Source: Nitrospinota bacterium (GTDB lineage: Bacteria > Nitrospinota_A > UBA7883 > JACRGQ01). Taken from it: DNA of 51,060 nt. The position numbers and the translations under genes were made by a program. The stretch covers positions 1-51,060 of the forward strand of contig JACRGR010000068.1 in the NCBI GenBank assembly GCA_016212275.1. Direction: 5' to 3'. The notes under the pieces were generated by a model. That model worked only from the letters and a program-made list of their open reading frames with translations. It made no database searches and was not told the DNA's origin. Numbering within the stretch: position 1 is the stretch's first letter; each line of letters opens with the position of its first letter. This document shows, one piece after another, positions 1-7,871 of the stretch.

Positions 1-540
1 ATAATCATCAGCGTCTTTTCGGTGTCGGTCATGGTGGCGAAGATCATGCAGTTCAAAAAACTCCGCGTTGAGACCAACGCCCTGGACGGGCTAACCAACC
101 TGGCCCAGGCCGGAGAATTGCCGGAGGGGATAATAAAGGACACATTCCGCGAGATCGCCGGCTACAATCACGAAAAATCGCTCGAACCGTTCATCCAGAC
201 CAAGCTCGCGGCGCTGGACGGAAAACTGATGGAGCGGGTGACTATCCTTGGCCTTATCGCCACCTTAGCGCCGATGTTGGGACTGATCGGCACGTTCACC
301 GGAGTTTTCCATGTGTTCGAAGGGGTTTCTTCGATGGGCCTTACCGACCCGAAAAGCGTGGCGCGCGGCATAAAGGAGGTCCTGCTGGATACCGTGGGTG
401 GACTGGTGGTGGCGATACCCGCGATGATCGCCTACAAATCGTTCGAGGTGTACGCATCGAAGATATCCCTGAAGGTGGAGGAAAAGCTCTACCGCCTTAT
501 CGGCGGCGTCGCCGCGCCGGACAAGGGGGAACAGGCATGA
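1..540 (+). CDS. exbB: ExbB/TolQ-type proton channel subunit (5' end cut off)
   Basis: Inner-membrane subunit of the ExbB-ExbD motor that uses the proton gradient to energise TonB. The reading frame is open from base 1 through a hydrophobic stretch (residues III-S-V-F-S-V), so the true start lies upstream; a GTG at 22 would cut into this first membrane helix. The typical MotA/TolQ/ExbB core follows: a cytoplasmic loop, then LGLIATLAPMLGLIGTFTGV and DTVGGLVVAIPAMIAYK as the second and third helices. The visible part is 179 residues. Its stop overlaps the exbD start by 4 bases (ATGA), so the two are probably translationally coupled. TolQ is the alternative name, but the tonB and receptor genes downstream favour ExbB. 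Confidence 0.9.
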   Translation: MIISVFSVSVMVAKIMQFKKLRVETNALDGLTNLAQAGELPEGIIKDTFREIAGYNHEKSLEPFIQTKLAALDGKLMERVTILGLIATLAPMLGLIGTFTGVFHVFEGVSSMGLTDPKSVARGIKEVLLDTVGGLVVAIPAMIAYKSFEVYASKISLKVEEKLYRLIGGVAAPDKGEQA

Positions 541-944
541 GGCGCCGCAGGAGGCCGGAATTCCATATCGAGATCGCGCCGGTGAACCTTATAGACCTGG
601 TGCTGATACTCCTTATTTTCTTCATCACCACCACCACGTTTTTGAACCTGAAACTGATTGAGATGACTTTTCCCGAAGCGGCAAGCGCCTCGGCGCCCGA
701 ACAGGGAAAACGGAAGACCGTTATCAACATTGATGAACACGGGACCCTTTTTCTGGACGAGCGGAAAGTCACCTTGCAAGAACTGGAAAGCGCGGTGCAA
801 AACCTGCCGCAAGACGCCGAAGTGCTGATAGGGGCGGACCAGAATTGCCGGCATGGCGATTTCATGGGAGTGATAGATGTGCTGAAAGGGCGCGACATAA
901 ATAACATTGATATTGTCACCCGCCCGAAACACGCGGGCAATTGA
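537..944 (+). CDS. exbD: ExbD/TolR-type biopolymer transport protein
   Basis: Partner of ExbB in the proton-driven motor that powers TonB. The 135-residue protein has the family layout: a short basic cytoplasmic start (MRRRRRPEF), one membrane helix (NLIDLVLILLIFFITTTTF) carrying the Asp expected to take part in proton transfer, then a periplasmic domain of about 90 residues with the usual VLIGAD-type strand near the C-terminus. The start overlaps the exbB stop and the tonB start follows 10 bases after its stop, so exbB-exbD-tonB form one operon. Confidence 0.92.
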   Translation: MRRRRRPEFHIEIAPVNLIDLVLILLIFFITTTTFLNLKLIEMTFPEAASASAPEQGKRKTVINIDEHGTLFLDERKVTLQELESAVQNLPQDAEVLIGADQNCRHGDFMGVIDVLKGRDINNIDIVTRPKHAGN

Positions 945-954
945 AGGAATAGAA

Positions 955-1557
955 ATGACAAGGCTGAAAGCGAAAGTGAACGGCGCCGGATGGATGACCG
1001 CCGCCACCCTTTCGCTCTTGGTCCACTGCGCGGTGTTCAGCTGTGGCGCGTGGGTGATAAACCAGAGGCAGGACTATGTGAGCATGGACCTTACGCGGTT
1101 CCAAGGCACGCCGGTGGTGGCGCGGCAGGCGCAGGAGGTCTCCCACCGCCCCAAGCCGGAACGCCAGCCGGAACCGGTTCAAAAAAAACCTGAACCGGCG
1201 CCAACCGCCACCGAACCTATGCGCCAGCCAGCGGAACCACAACCGGAGAGTGTTTCCGCCGCCGAACCGTATTTGGGGACGGATAAACTTTCAAACCGCC
1301 CGTTCTTCCGCAGGAACGTGAAGCCGGTCTATCCCAAGCAAGCATTGACCGCCGGACAGGAGGCGCGGGTGCTGGCCGAAGTGTTTATCAACGAGCGCGG
1401 ACTGGTGGATGATGTCCGCATCGTGAAAAGCGGCGGGGAAGTGTTCGATACCGCGGTGATGGCCGCGCTCAAGCAAAGCCTGTTTGAACCGGGATATGTG
1501 GAAGGCAGGCCGGTGGCGGCCAAAGTTCTGATCCCCTATTCGTTCCGGATGAATTGA
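955..1557 (+). CDS. tonB: TonB energy-transducing protein
   Basis: Links the ExbBD motor to outer-membrane receptors. The ATG at 955 is chosen because it follows AAGGAA at a suitable distance and gives a proper N-terminus: a short basic stretch, then a single hydrophobic signal-anchor (about residues 13-32). An upstream in-frame start at 907 would overlap exbD. Residues about 60-110 are rich in Pro, Glu, Lys and Gln, the usual periplasm-spanning linker. The last 80 residues form the TonB C-terminal domain, with KPVYPKQAL, then EVFINERGLVDDVRIVKSGG and a final IPYSFRMN strand. Length 200 residues, normal for the family. Confidence 0.92.
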   Translation: MTRLKAKVNGAGWMTAATLSLLVHCAVFSCGAWVINQRQDYVSMDLTRFQGTPVVARQAQEVSHRPKPERQPEPVQKKPEPAPTATEPMRQPAEPQPESVSAAEPYLGTDKLSNRPFFRRNVKPVYPKQALTAGQEARVLAEVFINERGLVDDVRIVKSGGEVFDTAVMAALKQSLFEPGYVEGRPVAAKVLIPYSFRMN

Positions 1558-1560
1558 CAC

Positions 1561-2055
1561 ATGAGGCAATGCAATACCCTTAAGACGCTTTTCGCCGCTA
1601 CGGCGCTCGTGGCGCTTTTCGCCGCGCCCGCGTCAGCGATGACGCATGAGGACTGCGGCTACGAAGAGGAAGCCGCGCCGCCCCCGGCGCGCCATCAAGA
1701 GGCATCGGCCCCGAAAAAGGAACACCGCCACGCCAATCCCGCCGCCCTAGAGGAGATCCCTTTGGGAAGCGTGAATTCCGCCAAAGGGAACTGCCCGCAC
1801 CATCCCGGCGAACCGTGCAAATGCCAACATCATCTTTTGCTTGCCGGAGGGTGCGCCATGACAAAATGCTCCTACCGCCCCGACACGCCCCTTTCCGGCG
1901 GATTGAACAATACCGCTTTTTCAGACCATGAGACCGGCTTACCTGAAGAGGCGTCAACTGTGCCCCAAGGTATGACATGCCTGTTCATTGAAATCGATCC
2001 CGCAATACTTCTTAAAAACCCGCATACGCCGGAACCACGCCCCCCTTCAGCCTGA
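1561..2055 (+). CDS. Exported Cys/His-rich protein of the copper-receptor operon
   Basis: Unrecognised protein of 164 residues. It starts with a clear Sec signal peptide (MRQCNTLKTLFAATALVALF, then AAPASA as a likely cleavage site), so it is probably periplasmic or secreted. The mature part is Pro/Glu-rich and carries clustered metal-ligand residues: HEDCGYEE, HRHANPA, and NCPHHPGEPCKCQHH near residues 79-93, followed by GGCAMTKCSY. It starts 4 bases after tonB and lies before an OprC-like copper receptor. From the residues and context I infer a role in binding or handing over copper; this is not a family assignment. The C-terminal 50 residues show no recognisable motif. Confidence 0.7.
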   Translation: MRQCNTLKTLFAATALVALFAAPASAMTHEDCGYEEEAAPPPARHQEASAPKKEHRHANPAALEEIPLGSVNSAKGNCPHHPGEPCKCQHHLLLAGGCAMTKCSYRPDTPLSGGLNNTAFSDHETGLPEEASTVPQGMTCLFIEIDPAILLKNPHTPEPRPPSA

Positions 2056-2197
2056 CCTTTCCCCGCATCGTTGATGGCAGACTGGCCATGATCCGGCTTT
2101 TAGGACCGGTGTGTCCCAAACGCCGCGAAAGGCGCGGTCCGTCCATCGACCCCGTTACACAAACGACCAATACAACCTGTTATCGGGAAAGGCATAT

Positions 2198-4240
2198 ATG
2201 GAGAGGTTATTGAAATTTGCTTCTTTGTTCATCGCGGTATCCGCGGTGTTTTTTGTTCTACCGGTATGCGCCACAGCCGAAGAGGTGGAAGAGGTGGTGA
2301 TCACCGCGCCGCGAAGCGTGCGCCCCCTAACCATCCAGATGGATCCCAAAGCGCCGCAACAACCGGTGCCCGCCGCGGACGGCGCGGCGTTCCTCAAGAA
2401 CATTCCGGGATTTTCCAACGTGCGCAAAGGAGGCACCGACGGCGACCCGGTGTTCCGCGGCATGTCCGGCTCGCGCGTGAGCATTCTGGCGGACGGCCAC
2501 CAGGTGTACGGCGGGTGCGGCGGTAGAATGGATCCGCCGACCGCGTTCATCTATCCCGACCTGTATGACCGCGTGACCGTGCTGAAAGGGCCGCAATCCG
2601 TCCTGTACGCGCCGGGCGCATCGGCGGCCACCGTCATTTTCGAGCGGGAGAGCAAACGCTTCGCCGGACCGGACGGCAAGTTCATGGGTAGCCTGTTGAT
2701 GGGAAGCAACGGGCGCATGGACCAGATCGCCGATATGCGCGCCGGCACGCCGGACGTGTATGTGAAGGCAAGCGGCATGCGCGCCGACGCGGACGACTAC
2801 AAGGACGGCAACGGCGTAACCTACCACTCCTTTTACCATCGGTGGAGTTCCAGCTTCGCGCTCGGATGGACGCCGGACGACAACACCGTGGTGGAGGTCT
2901 CCACTGACAAGAGCGACGCGCAGGCGGCAAACGCCGATCGCACGATGGACGAGACCAAAGACGCGCGCGCCAGCTACGCTTTCAAACTTGAGAAAAAGAA
3001 TGTTACCCCGCTGGTGGAAAAACTGACGCTGGACGTCTATTCCAACCATGTGGACCATGTGATGGACAACTTCTCGCTTGCCAGCACGCCACCCGCTTCT
3101 TTCAGCGCCATGAACCCGGACCGCACCACCACCGGCGGCCGTATCGTGGCCACGCTGGCGCTGACGGACAGCACGAAACTGGTGCTAGGCGCCGACCAAA
3201 ACCGCGACGTGGAGCGTGCGGGCGCCAACGGCATGATGAAGTCCAGCGCCGCCGCCTCTATCGCCGCCTATTCCTCCGGCGCGTCGTATGAGCATGTCAG
3301 CTTCAGCCAATACGGATTTTTCGCCGAGGCGACGAAAAACGGTTCCGAAGGGGGAAAGATCATCGGCGGCCTGCGGGTGGATCTGCACAGCGCGCAGGAC
3401 ATGCGGCCGTGCGTGGGGGCCATGATGTGCCCCGGCAATCCGAACAACACTTTGGGCCAACGCGACGAAAAATCCCTGCCCAGCGGATTCGTCCGGTATG
3501 AACAGGACCACGAGACCGGCGCCTATTACATCGGACTGGGCCACAGCGAGCGGTTCGCCGATTACTGGGAACGGGCAAGCGATAAAATCCCCGGCACCAC
3601 CAAGAGCGCGTTTTTGACCATCAAGCCGGAGAAGACCACCCAACTCGACGTGGGCAATAACTGGAACAGCGGCGTATGGTCCGGCTCGCTTTCCGGCTAC
3701 TTCAGCCAAGTGCAAGACTACATCCTGATGGCGTGGGACAAAGGATATACGCGCAACGTGGATGCGCGGATATGGGGATTCGAGGGGGACTTTGGCTATG
3801 CGGTGAGCGAGGAATGGAAACTTATCTCCGCCTTGTCCTACACCTATGCCGACAACATCACCGATGGCAAACCGCTGGCCCAACAATCGCCCCCCGAAGC
3901 CAAAGTCACCGCGCAGTACGACGACCAGCGTTTTTCATTCGCGGCGGTCACGCGGATGGTGGCGGCGCAGGACCGGTACGACATCGGCTCCGGCAACATC
4001 GTTCTGTACGGGAAGGACCTGGGACGGACGGACGAATTCATGGTCTTCTCGCTCAACGCCGGATGGCGGCCTTCCAAAAACTCGTTGGTGACGGCGGGGG
4101 TGGACAACGTGCTGAACAAGGCGTACGCGGAACATATCTCCGGCGCATCGGCCAACATTTCCGGGTACCTTCAGCCGACCGGGAACCGCGTGAACGAACC
4201 GGGCCGCACCTTCTGGATGAAAGTGAACGTGAACTTCTGA
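2198..4240 (+). CDS. oprC: TonB-dependent copper receptor, OprC/NosA type
   Basis: Outer-membrane 22-strand barrel with a plug, 680 residues. The ATG at 2198 is preferred to the in-frame upstream start at 2111 because GGGAAAGG lies just before it and a signal peptide follows at once (LLKFASLFIAVSAVFF, cleavage after CATA). A TonB-box-like EEVVITAPR follows. The plug contains GGCGGRMDPPTAFIYPDLYD and VLKGPQSVLYAPGASA, which I recognise from OprC/NosA receptors. The CxxxM copper ligands are Cys107 and Met111, and a HxM pair sits at His287 and Met289. In Pseudomonas OprC, as I recall, the ligands are C143, M147, H323 and M325; the 180-residue spacing from Cys to His is the same here. The protein ends in Phe. 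It is last in the exbB-exbD-tonB operon. Confidence 0.88.
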   Translation: MERLLKFASLFIAVSAVFFVLPVCATAEEVEEVVITAPRSVRPLTIQMDPKAPQQPVPAADGAAFLKNIPGFSNVRKGGTDGDPVFRGMSGSRVSILADGHQVYGGCGGRMDPPTAFIYPDLYDRVTVLKGPQSVLYAPGASAATVIFERESKRFAGPDGKFMGSLLMGSNGRMDQIADMRAGTPDVYVKASGMRADADDYKDGNGVTYHSFYHRWSSSFALGWTPDDNTVVEVSTDKSDAQAANADRTMDETKDARASYAFKLEKKNVTPLVEKLTLDVYSNHVDHVMDNFSLASTPPASFSAMNPDRTTTGGRIVATLALTDSTKLVLGADQNRDVERAGANGMMKSSAAASIAAYSSGASYEHVSFSQYGFFAEATKNGSEGGKIIGGLRVDLHSAQDMRPCVGAMMCPGNPNNTLGQRDEKSLPSGFVRYEQDHETGAYYIGLGHSERFADYWERASDKIPGTTKSAFLTIKPEKTTQLDVGNNWNSGVWSGSLSGYFSQVQDYILMAWDKGYTRNVDARIWGFEGDFGYAVSEEWKLISALSYTYADNITDGKPLAQQSPPEAKVTAQYDDQRFSFAAVTRMVAAQDRYDIGSGNIVLYGKDLGRTDEFMVFSLNAGWRPSKNSLVTAGVDNVLNKAYAEHISGASANISGYLQPTGNRVNEPGRTFWMKVNVNF

Positions 4241-4298
4241 GGTGTTTTTCACTGCCGGATGAACCCTTTTCCGGTATTTTATCCAACCTCCCTCATAC

Positions 4299-4330
4299 GG
4301 GTGGCGGCGCCAGCCGCCACCCCAATTATT
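4299..4330 (+). terminator. Strong hairpin after the copper receptor
   Basis: A perfect 10-bp GC-rich stem (GGGTGGCGGC at 4299-4308, GCCGCCACCC at 4313-4322) with a GCCA loop, followed by the AT-rich CAATTATTT. It lies 58 bases after the oprC stop and could end that operon. The T-tract is weak, so it may act as an RNA-stabilising hairpin instead. Confidence 0.5.
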
Positions 4331-4349
4331 TGGATCCATAAAATGTCTT

Positions 4350-4405
4350 GCCCGTGCAAACGGGCATCCAGAAGGAACTGGATTCCCGCCTTCGCGGGAA
4401 TGACA
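4350..4405. repeat. Dispersed-type double palindrome
   Basis: Two adjacent short palindromes: GCCCGTGCAAACGGGC at 4350-4365 and ATTCCCGCCTTCGCGGGAAT at 4382-4401. The second resembles a palindrome motif that I recall as a repeated intergenic element in many bacterial genomes. It lies between the convergent oprC and hisS genes. I find only one copy in this window, so repeat status rests on general knowledge. Confidence 0.45.
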
Positions 4406-4447
4406 ACCGAATTGAAACCCCGCGATTCGGGATTTAATAAAAAGAAT

Positions 4448-5704
4448 TCAGTGGAGCTTTTTAGAAATGTCCGCCGCCACAGCGTCCAGCGGCGCGGCGC
4501 TTTGTTCGCCCGTTTTCATGTCCTTGATGACGGCGGTCTTTTTCGCCATCTCGTCCGCGCCAAGTATCAGCGCGAACCGCGCGCCGGAATTGCCCGCCTT
4601 GCCCATCTGGTTCTTTATGCCCGCCGGTTTGTAGGCGCGCTCCACTTTGATTCCCGATTGCCGAAGTTCACCGGCGATCCGGCATACTTCGTCCGCCGCC
4701 TCTTCCATGAACACGATATACACGTCGGGCGCGCCGGATTCCATCTCCAATTCGCCGCCGATGGACTCCATCAGCCGCTCCATCCCCACCGCGAAGCCGG
4801 TGGCGGGCACCTGCGGGCCGCCGGAGCTTTTCACCAGATTGTCGTACCGCCCTCCCCCCGCGATGGAGTTCTGCGCGCCCAGCCCTTCCGCCGTCACCTC
4901 GAACACGGTGCGGGTGTAGTAGTCCAGCCCGCGCACCATGCGGGGATTGACGGTGAACGGGATGTTCAACAGCGTCAGCCGCTTTTCCACTTTTGAAAAA
5001 TGTTCCGCGCAGGCGGGGCAGTAGTGCTTGTCAATCGTCGGCGCGTCCTTCATCACGTCCTGGCATTTTTCCACTTTGCAGTCGAACACGCGCAGGGGGT
5101 TGCGCTCCCAGCGCCCTTGGCACGCTTCGCACAGGTGCTCTTTGCGCGCGCCGAGGTAATCCACCAGCGCCGCCTTGAACGGCGGGCGGCATTCCTCGCA
5201 CCCTAGGCTGTTGAGCATGAGCTTCGGCCCTTTAATCTTTATCGCCGTGATGAACAGGTGCAATAGGTGTATCGCGTCGGCGTCCGCTTCCGGCTCGGCG
5301 GAGCCGAAAAGCTCCGCGCCGATCTGGTAGAACTGGCGAAACCGCCCCGCTTGCGGACGTTCGCGCCGGAACATCGGCCCCATGTAAAAAAGCTTTGTCA
5401 CCGTGCCCGGCGGGTGGAACATGGAATGCTCGATGAACGCGCGCACGCACGAGGCGGTCCCCTCAGGCCGCAGGGTGATGCTCTCGCCGCCGCGGTCCTC
5501 GAAGGTGTACATCTCTTTTTGCACGATGTCGGTCTCCTCCCCCACCCCCTTGGTGAAGACCTCGGTCTTTTCGAATATCGGCAGGACGATCTCTTTGAAC
5601 CCGAACCGGGCGAACTGTTCCCGCGCCGCGCGTTCCACCGCGCGCCACTTCCCTATGTCCGCCGGAAGGATGTCCTTAACCCCTTTGACCGCTTTGATCG
5701 CCAT
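4448..5704 (-). CDS. hisS: Histidine-tRNA ligase
   Basis: Class II aminoacyl-tRNA synthetase that charges tRNA-His in the cytoplasm. The 418-residue protein begins with the family signature AVKGVKDILP. Class II motif 2 is seen in ITLRPEGTASCVRAFIEH, and the histidine-specific motif is RGLDYYTRTVFEV, followed by the GGGRYDNLV loop. The C-terminal third is the anticodon-binding domain (DVYIVFMEE to the end). Length is normal. A middle CEECRPPF/CPAC cysteine cluster is also present and is found in some bacterial HisS. It stands alone on the minus strand, convergent with the oprC operon. Confidence 0.96.
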   Translation of the reverse strand: MAIKAVKGVKDILPADIGKWRAVERAAREQFARFGFKEIVLPIFEKTEVFTKGVGEETDIVQKEMYTFEDRGGESITLRPEGTASCVRAFIEHSMFHPPGTVTKLFYMGPMFRRERPQAGRFRQFYQIGAELFGSAEPEADADAIHLLHLFITAIKIKGPKLMLNSLGCEECRPPFKAALVDYLGARKEHLCEACQGRWERNPLRVFDCKVEKCQDVMKDAPTIDKHYCPACAEHFSKVEKRLTLLNIPFTVNPRMVRGLDYYTRTVFEVTAEGLGAQNSIAGGGRYDNLVKSSGGPQVPATGFAVGMERLMESIGGELEMESGAPDVYIVFMEEAADEVCRIAGELRQSGIKVERAYKPAGIKNQMGKAGNSGARFALILGADEMAKKTAVIKDMKTGEQSAAPLDAVAADISKKLH

Positions 5705-5774
5705 ATCCGCGCTATTAAATCAGATGGGGGGGGAAAATGGAATGTTCACAACGATTGCTTATGAATAATTCCGG

Positions 5775-6176
5775 CTATGGGAGGCAACGGAACCCCTGCT
5801 CTAAGAAATGCGCGTCGAACGCGAAGGCTGTTTTTACGCCCAAGGTGCGCATGACCTCGAAGCTCACGCAATCAACCAGGCTCAATCGCCGCCGCGAGGC
5901 GGAAAGGAACGCGCTTACGCCCGCCCGGTGAATTTCGGCGTCCACCCATTCAATATTGACTATCGGCAAGAGATCCTCATGGAACCCCCGCGCGGCCTCC
6001 AATCCGAGACGGTGTTGGATCAAGGCAACGCATTCCACCACGATGTAGTTGGTGGTAAGCAATGCGCTATCGCCACCGGCAAGCAGGCCGTTCCAGGCCT
6101 TTTGCGCTTTGCCATTATTCGCGTCGTCCCTGTCCAACAGGGCGTATAGAGCCGATGTATCGAGAAACACCCTCAT
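5775..6176 (-). CDS. VapC-type PIN-domain ribonuclease toxin
   Basis: Predicted Mg-dependent RNase of a type II toxin-antitoxin pair. The 133-residue protein opens with MRVFLDTSALYALLD, the typical first PIN strand with its metal-binding Asp. Further acidic positions come in NYIVVECVALIQ, SLVDCVSFEVM and FAFDAHF. The start codon overlaps the stop of the upstream antitoxin gene by 4 bases. Its target cannot be read from the sequence. Confidence 0.88.
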   Translation of the reverse strand: MRVFLDTSALYALLDRDDANNGKAQKAWNGLLAGGDSALLTTNYIVVECVALIQHRLGLEAARGFHEDLLPIVNIEWVDAEIHRAGVSAFLSASRRRLSLVDCVSFEVMRTLGVKTAFAFDAHFLEQGFRCLP

Positions 6177-6421
6177 TTCCTGAAAGCGTCCGCCAGATAA
6201 TCGTCATGTTTTTGGGAAATGTCTTTCCTCCCGGAGCCGAACCGTCCGGCGAGAGCCATGGCCCTTTGCCGCCTCTCCCCGATGTCAATCGCGGAACCGG
6301 TTTGGATGAGGCTGTCCACCGCTTGCCGTATCAACTCCGCGATGGAAAGATGGCGGGAATGGGCCAGCCGCTTCAGGGATTTCGCCTGTTCTTCGGTTAA
6401 CTGTATCTGGGTACGAACCAT
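6173..6421 (-). CDS. Ribbon-helix-helix antitoxin of the first VapBC pair
   Basis: DNA-binding antitoxin of 82 residues that should neutralise the PIN toxin and repress the operon. The N-terminal part MVRTQIQLTEEQAKSLKRLA followed by HLSIAELIRQAVDSLI has the strand-helix-helix pattern of CopG/Arc-like RHH proteins. The ATG at 6421 is chosen over an upstream in-frame ATG because a perfect GGAGG lies 6 bases before it. The C-terminal 30 residues, ending YLADAFRK, are likely the toxin-wrapping segment. Confidence 0.85.
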   Translation of the reverse strand: MVRTQIQLTEEQAKSLKRLAHSRHLSIAELIRQAVDSLIQTGSAIDIGERRQRAMALAGRFGSGRKDISQKHDDYLADAFRK

Positions 6422-6480
6422 GCCGCCTCCATAATGATGACCGCAACCCTGTTTGCAGATCGCATGATAACACATAAGAT

Positions 6481-6496
6481 TAAGTGATTACACTTA
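6481..6496. promoter_or_regulatory. Inverted repeat upstream of VapBC-1, possible operator
   Basis: Perfect inverted repeat TAAGTG-ATTA-CACTTA, 60 bases upstream of the antitoxin start. On the minus strand, TATCAT (5 of 6 with the -10 consensus) lies 17 bases after TGTAAT inside the repeat, so the repeat would cover a weak -35 region. Autoregulation by the RHH antitoxin is an inference. Confidence 0.4.
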
Positions 6497-6763
6497 TCCA
6501 TCATGAGGAAGCCCCATCTTCCACCGTGGAACGAGGTTCCCCTTTTCCATTAAATTTCTGGAAATTATTAATCAAAACTACGGGTTCCTTGATTTTCGAG
6601 GAAAGTACGATTGAAACGCTCAAAGTGGTGGAAGATGAGCCGGAAAAATCGTAAAAACCGGTTTTTTGATAAATAATCGCCGTTTTTTGCAAAAAAGTAA
6701 TCGAAATTTGCGAAAAATAGGGTAAAATGCCTCCTGTTTCAATAATAGGAGAGAGGAAACAGA
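6497..6763. other. AT-rich intergenic stretch before efp with inverted repeats
   Basis: No credible gene. It holds a perfect 11-bp inverted repeat (CATCTTCCACC at 6515-6525 and GGTGGAAGATG at 6627-6637) around about 100 bases of AT-rich DNA, and a 14-bp palindrome AAAAACCGGTTTTT at 6653-6666. The last 60 bases are A/T-rich and should contain the efp promoter, but I cannot place convincing -35 and -10 boxes. Confidence 0.5.
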
Positions 6764-7318
6764 ATGGATATTACCGCCCTTAGGTCGGGTATGAAAGTGG
6801 AACTGGAAGGGAACCTTTATGTAGTGGTCTCCGCCCAACACGTCAGCCCCGGCAACAAACGCGCCTTCGTCCGCGCCCGCATCAAGAACCTGCGTACCGG
6901 TCAACTGCTGGAAAGGACCGTGCGCGAAGGAAACGACTTCAAAGAGCCGGACTGCGAAGAAAAAGAGATGCAGTACCTTTACAAGGATGCCGTCGGCTAC
7001 CACTTTATGGATAACTCCACTTACGACCAGACCTTCCTTACCGACGATCAGGTGGGGGAAAACAGGAACTTCATGCAGGAAAACAGCATGGTGTCGTTCC
7101 TGTACCACAACGGGGTGGTTATCGGCATACAGATCCCCTTTTTCGTTGAGATGGAAGTGAAAGAAACCGAGCCGGGGTTCAAGGGAGACACCGCTAGCTC
7201 GGCCTCAAAACCCGCTACGATTGAGACGGGGGGCGTGGTGCAAGTGCCTCTTTTTATTAACGTTGGCGATAAAATCAAGATAGATACCCGCACCGGAGAA
7301 TATCTGGAAAGGGTTTAA
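6764..7318 (+). CDS. efp: Translation elongation factor P
   Basis: Ribosome factor that relieves stalling at polyproline stretches. The 184-residue protein has the three EF-P domains: the N-terminal KOW-like part (ITALRSGMKVELEGNLYVVV), the middle OB domain (KEMQYLYKDAVGYHFMDN) and the C-terminal OB domain ending in VGDKIKIDTRTGEYLERV. The tip loop reads SPGNKRAF: Asn31 stands where E. coli has the modified Lys34, and Lys32 follows it. A GGAGAGAGGAAAC sequence precedes the ATG. The gene lies 59 bases upstream of accB on the same strand, an arrangement known from other bacteria. Confidence 0.95.
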   Translation: MDITALRSGMKVELEGNLYVVVSAQHVSPGNKRAFVRARIKNLRTGQLLERTVREGNDFKEPDCEEKEMQYLYKDAVGYHFMDNSTYDQTFLTDDQVGENRNFMQENSMVSFLYHNGVVIGIQIPFFVEMEVKETEPGFKGDTASSASKPATIETGGVVQVPLFINVGDKIKIDTRTGEYLERV

Positions 7319-7377
7319 CCCGCGCATAGGCTATCCTGCCGGAAAGGTGGAGGATGCGTAAGGAGAGAGGGCGTACG

Positions 7378-7845
<468 letters not shown>

Positions 7846-7871
7846 TGTGGCGCCGCGGATAACCGGCGGAT

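Noticed and set aside
2056..2197. Possible riboswitch in front of the copper receptor
   Set aside because: Only a short CCGG-type stem is seen; it does not resemble a cobalamin, copper or other known riboswitch.
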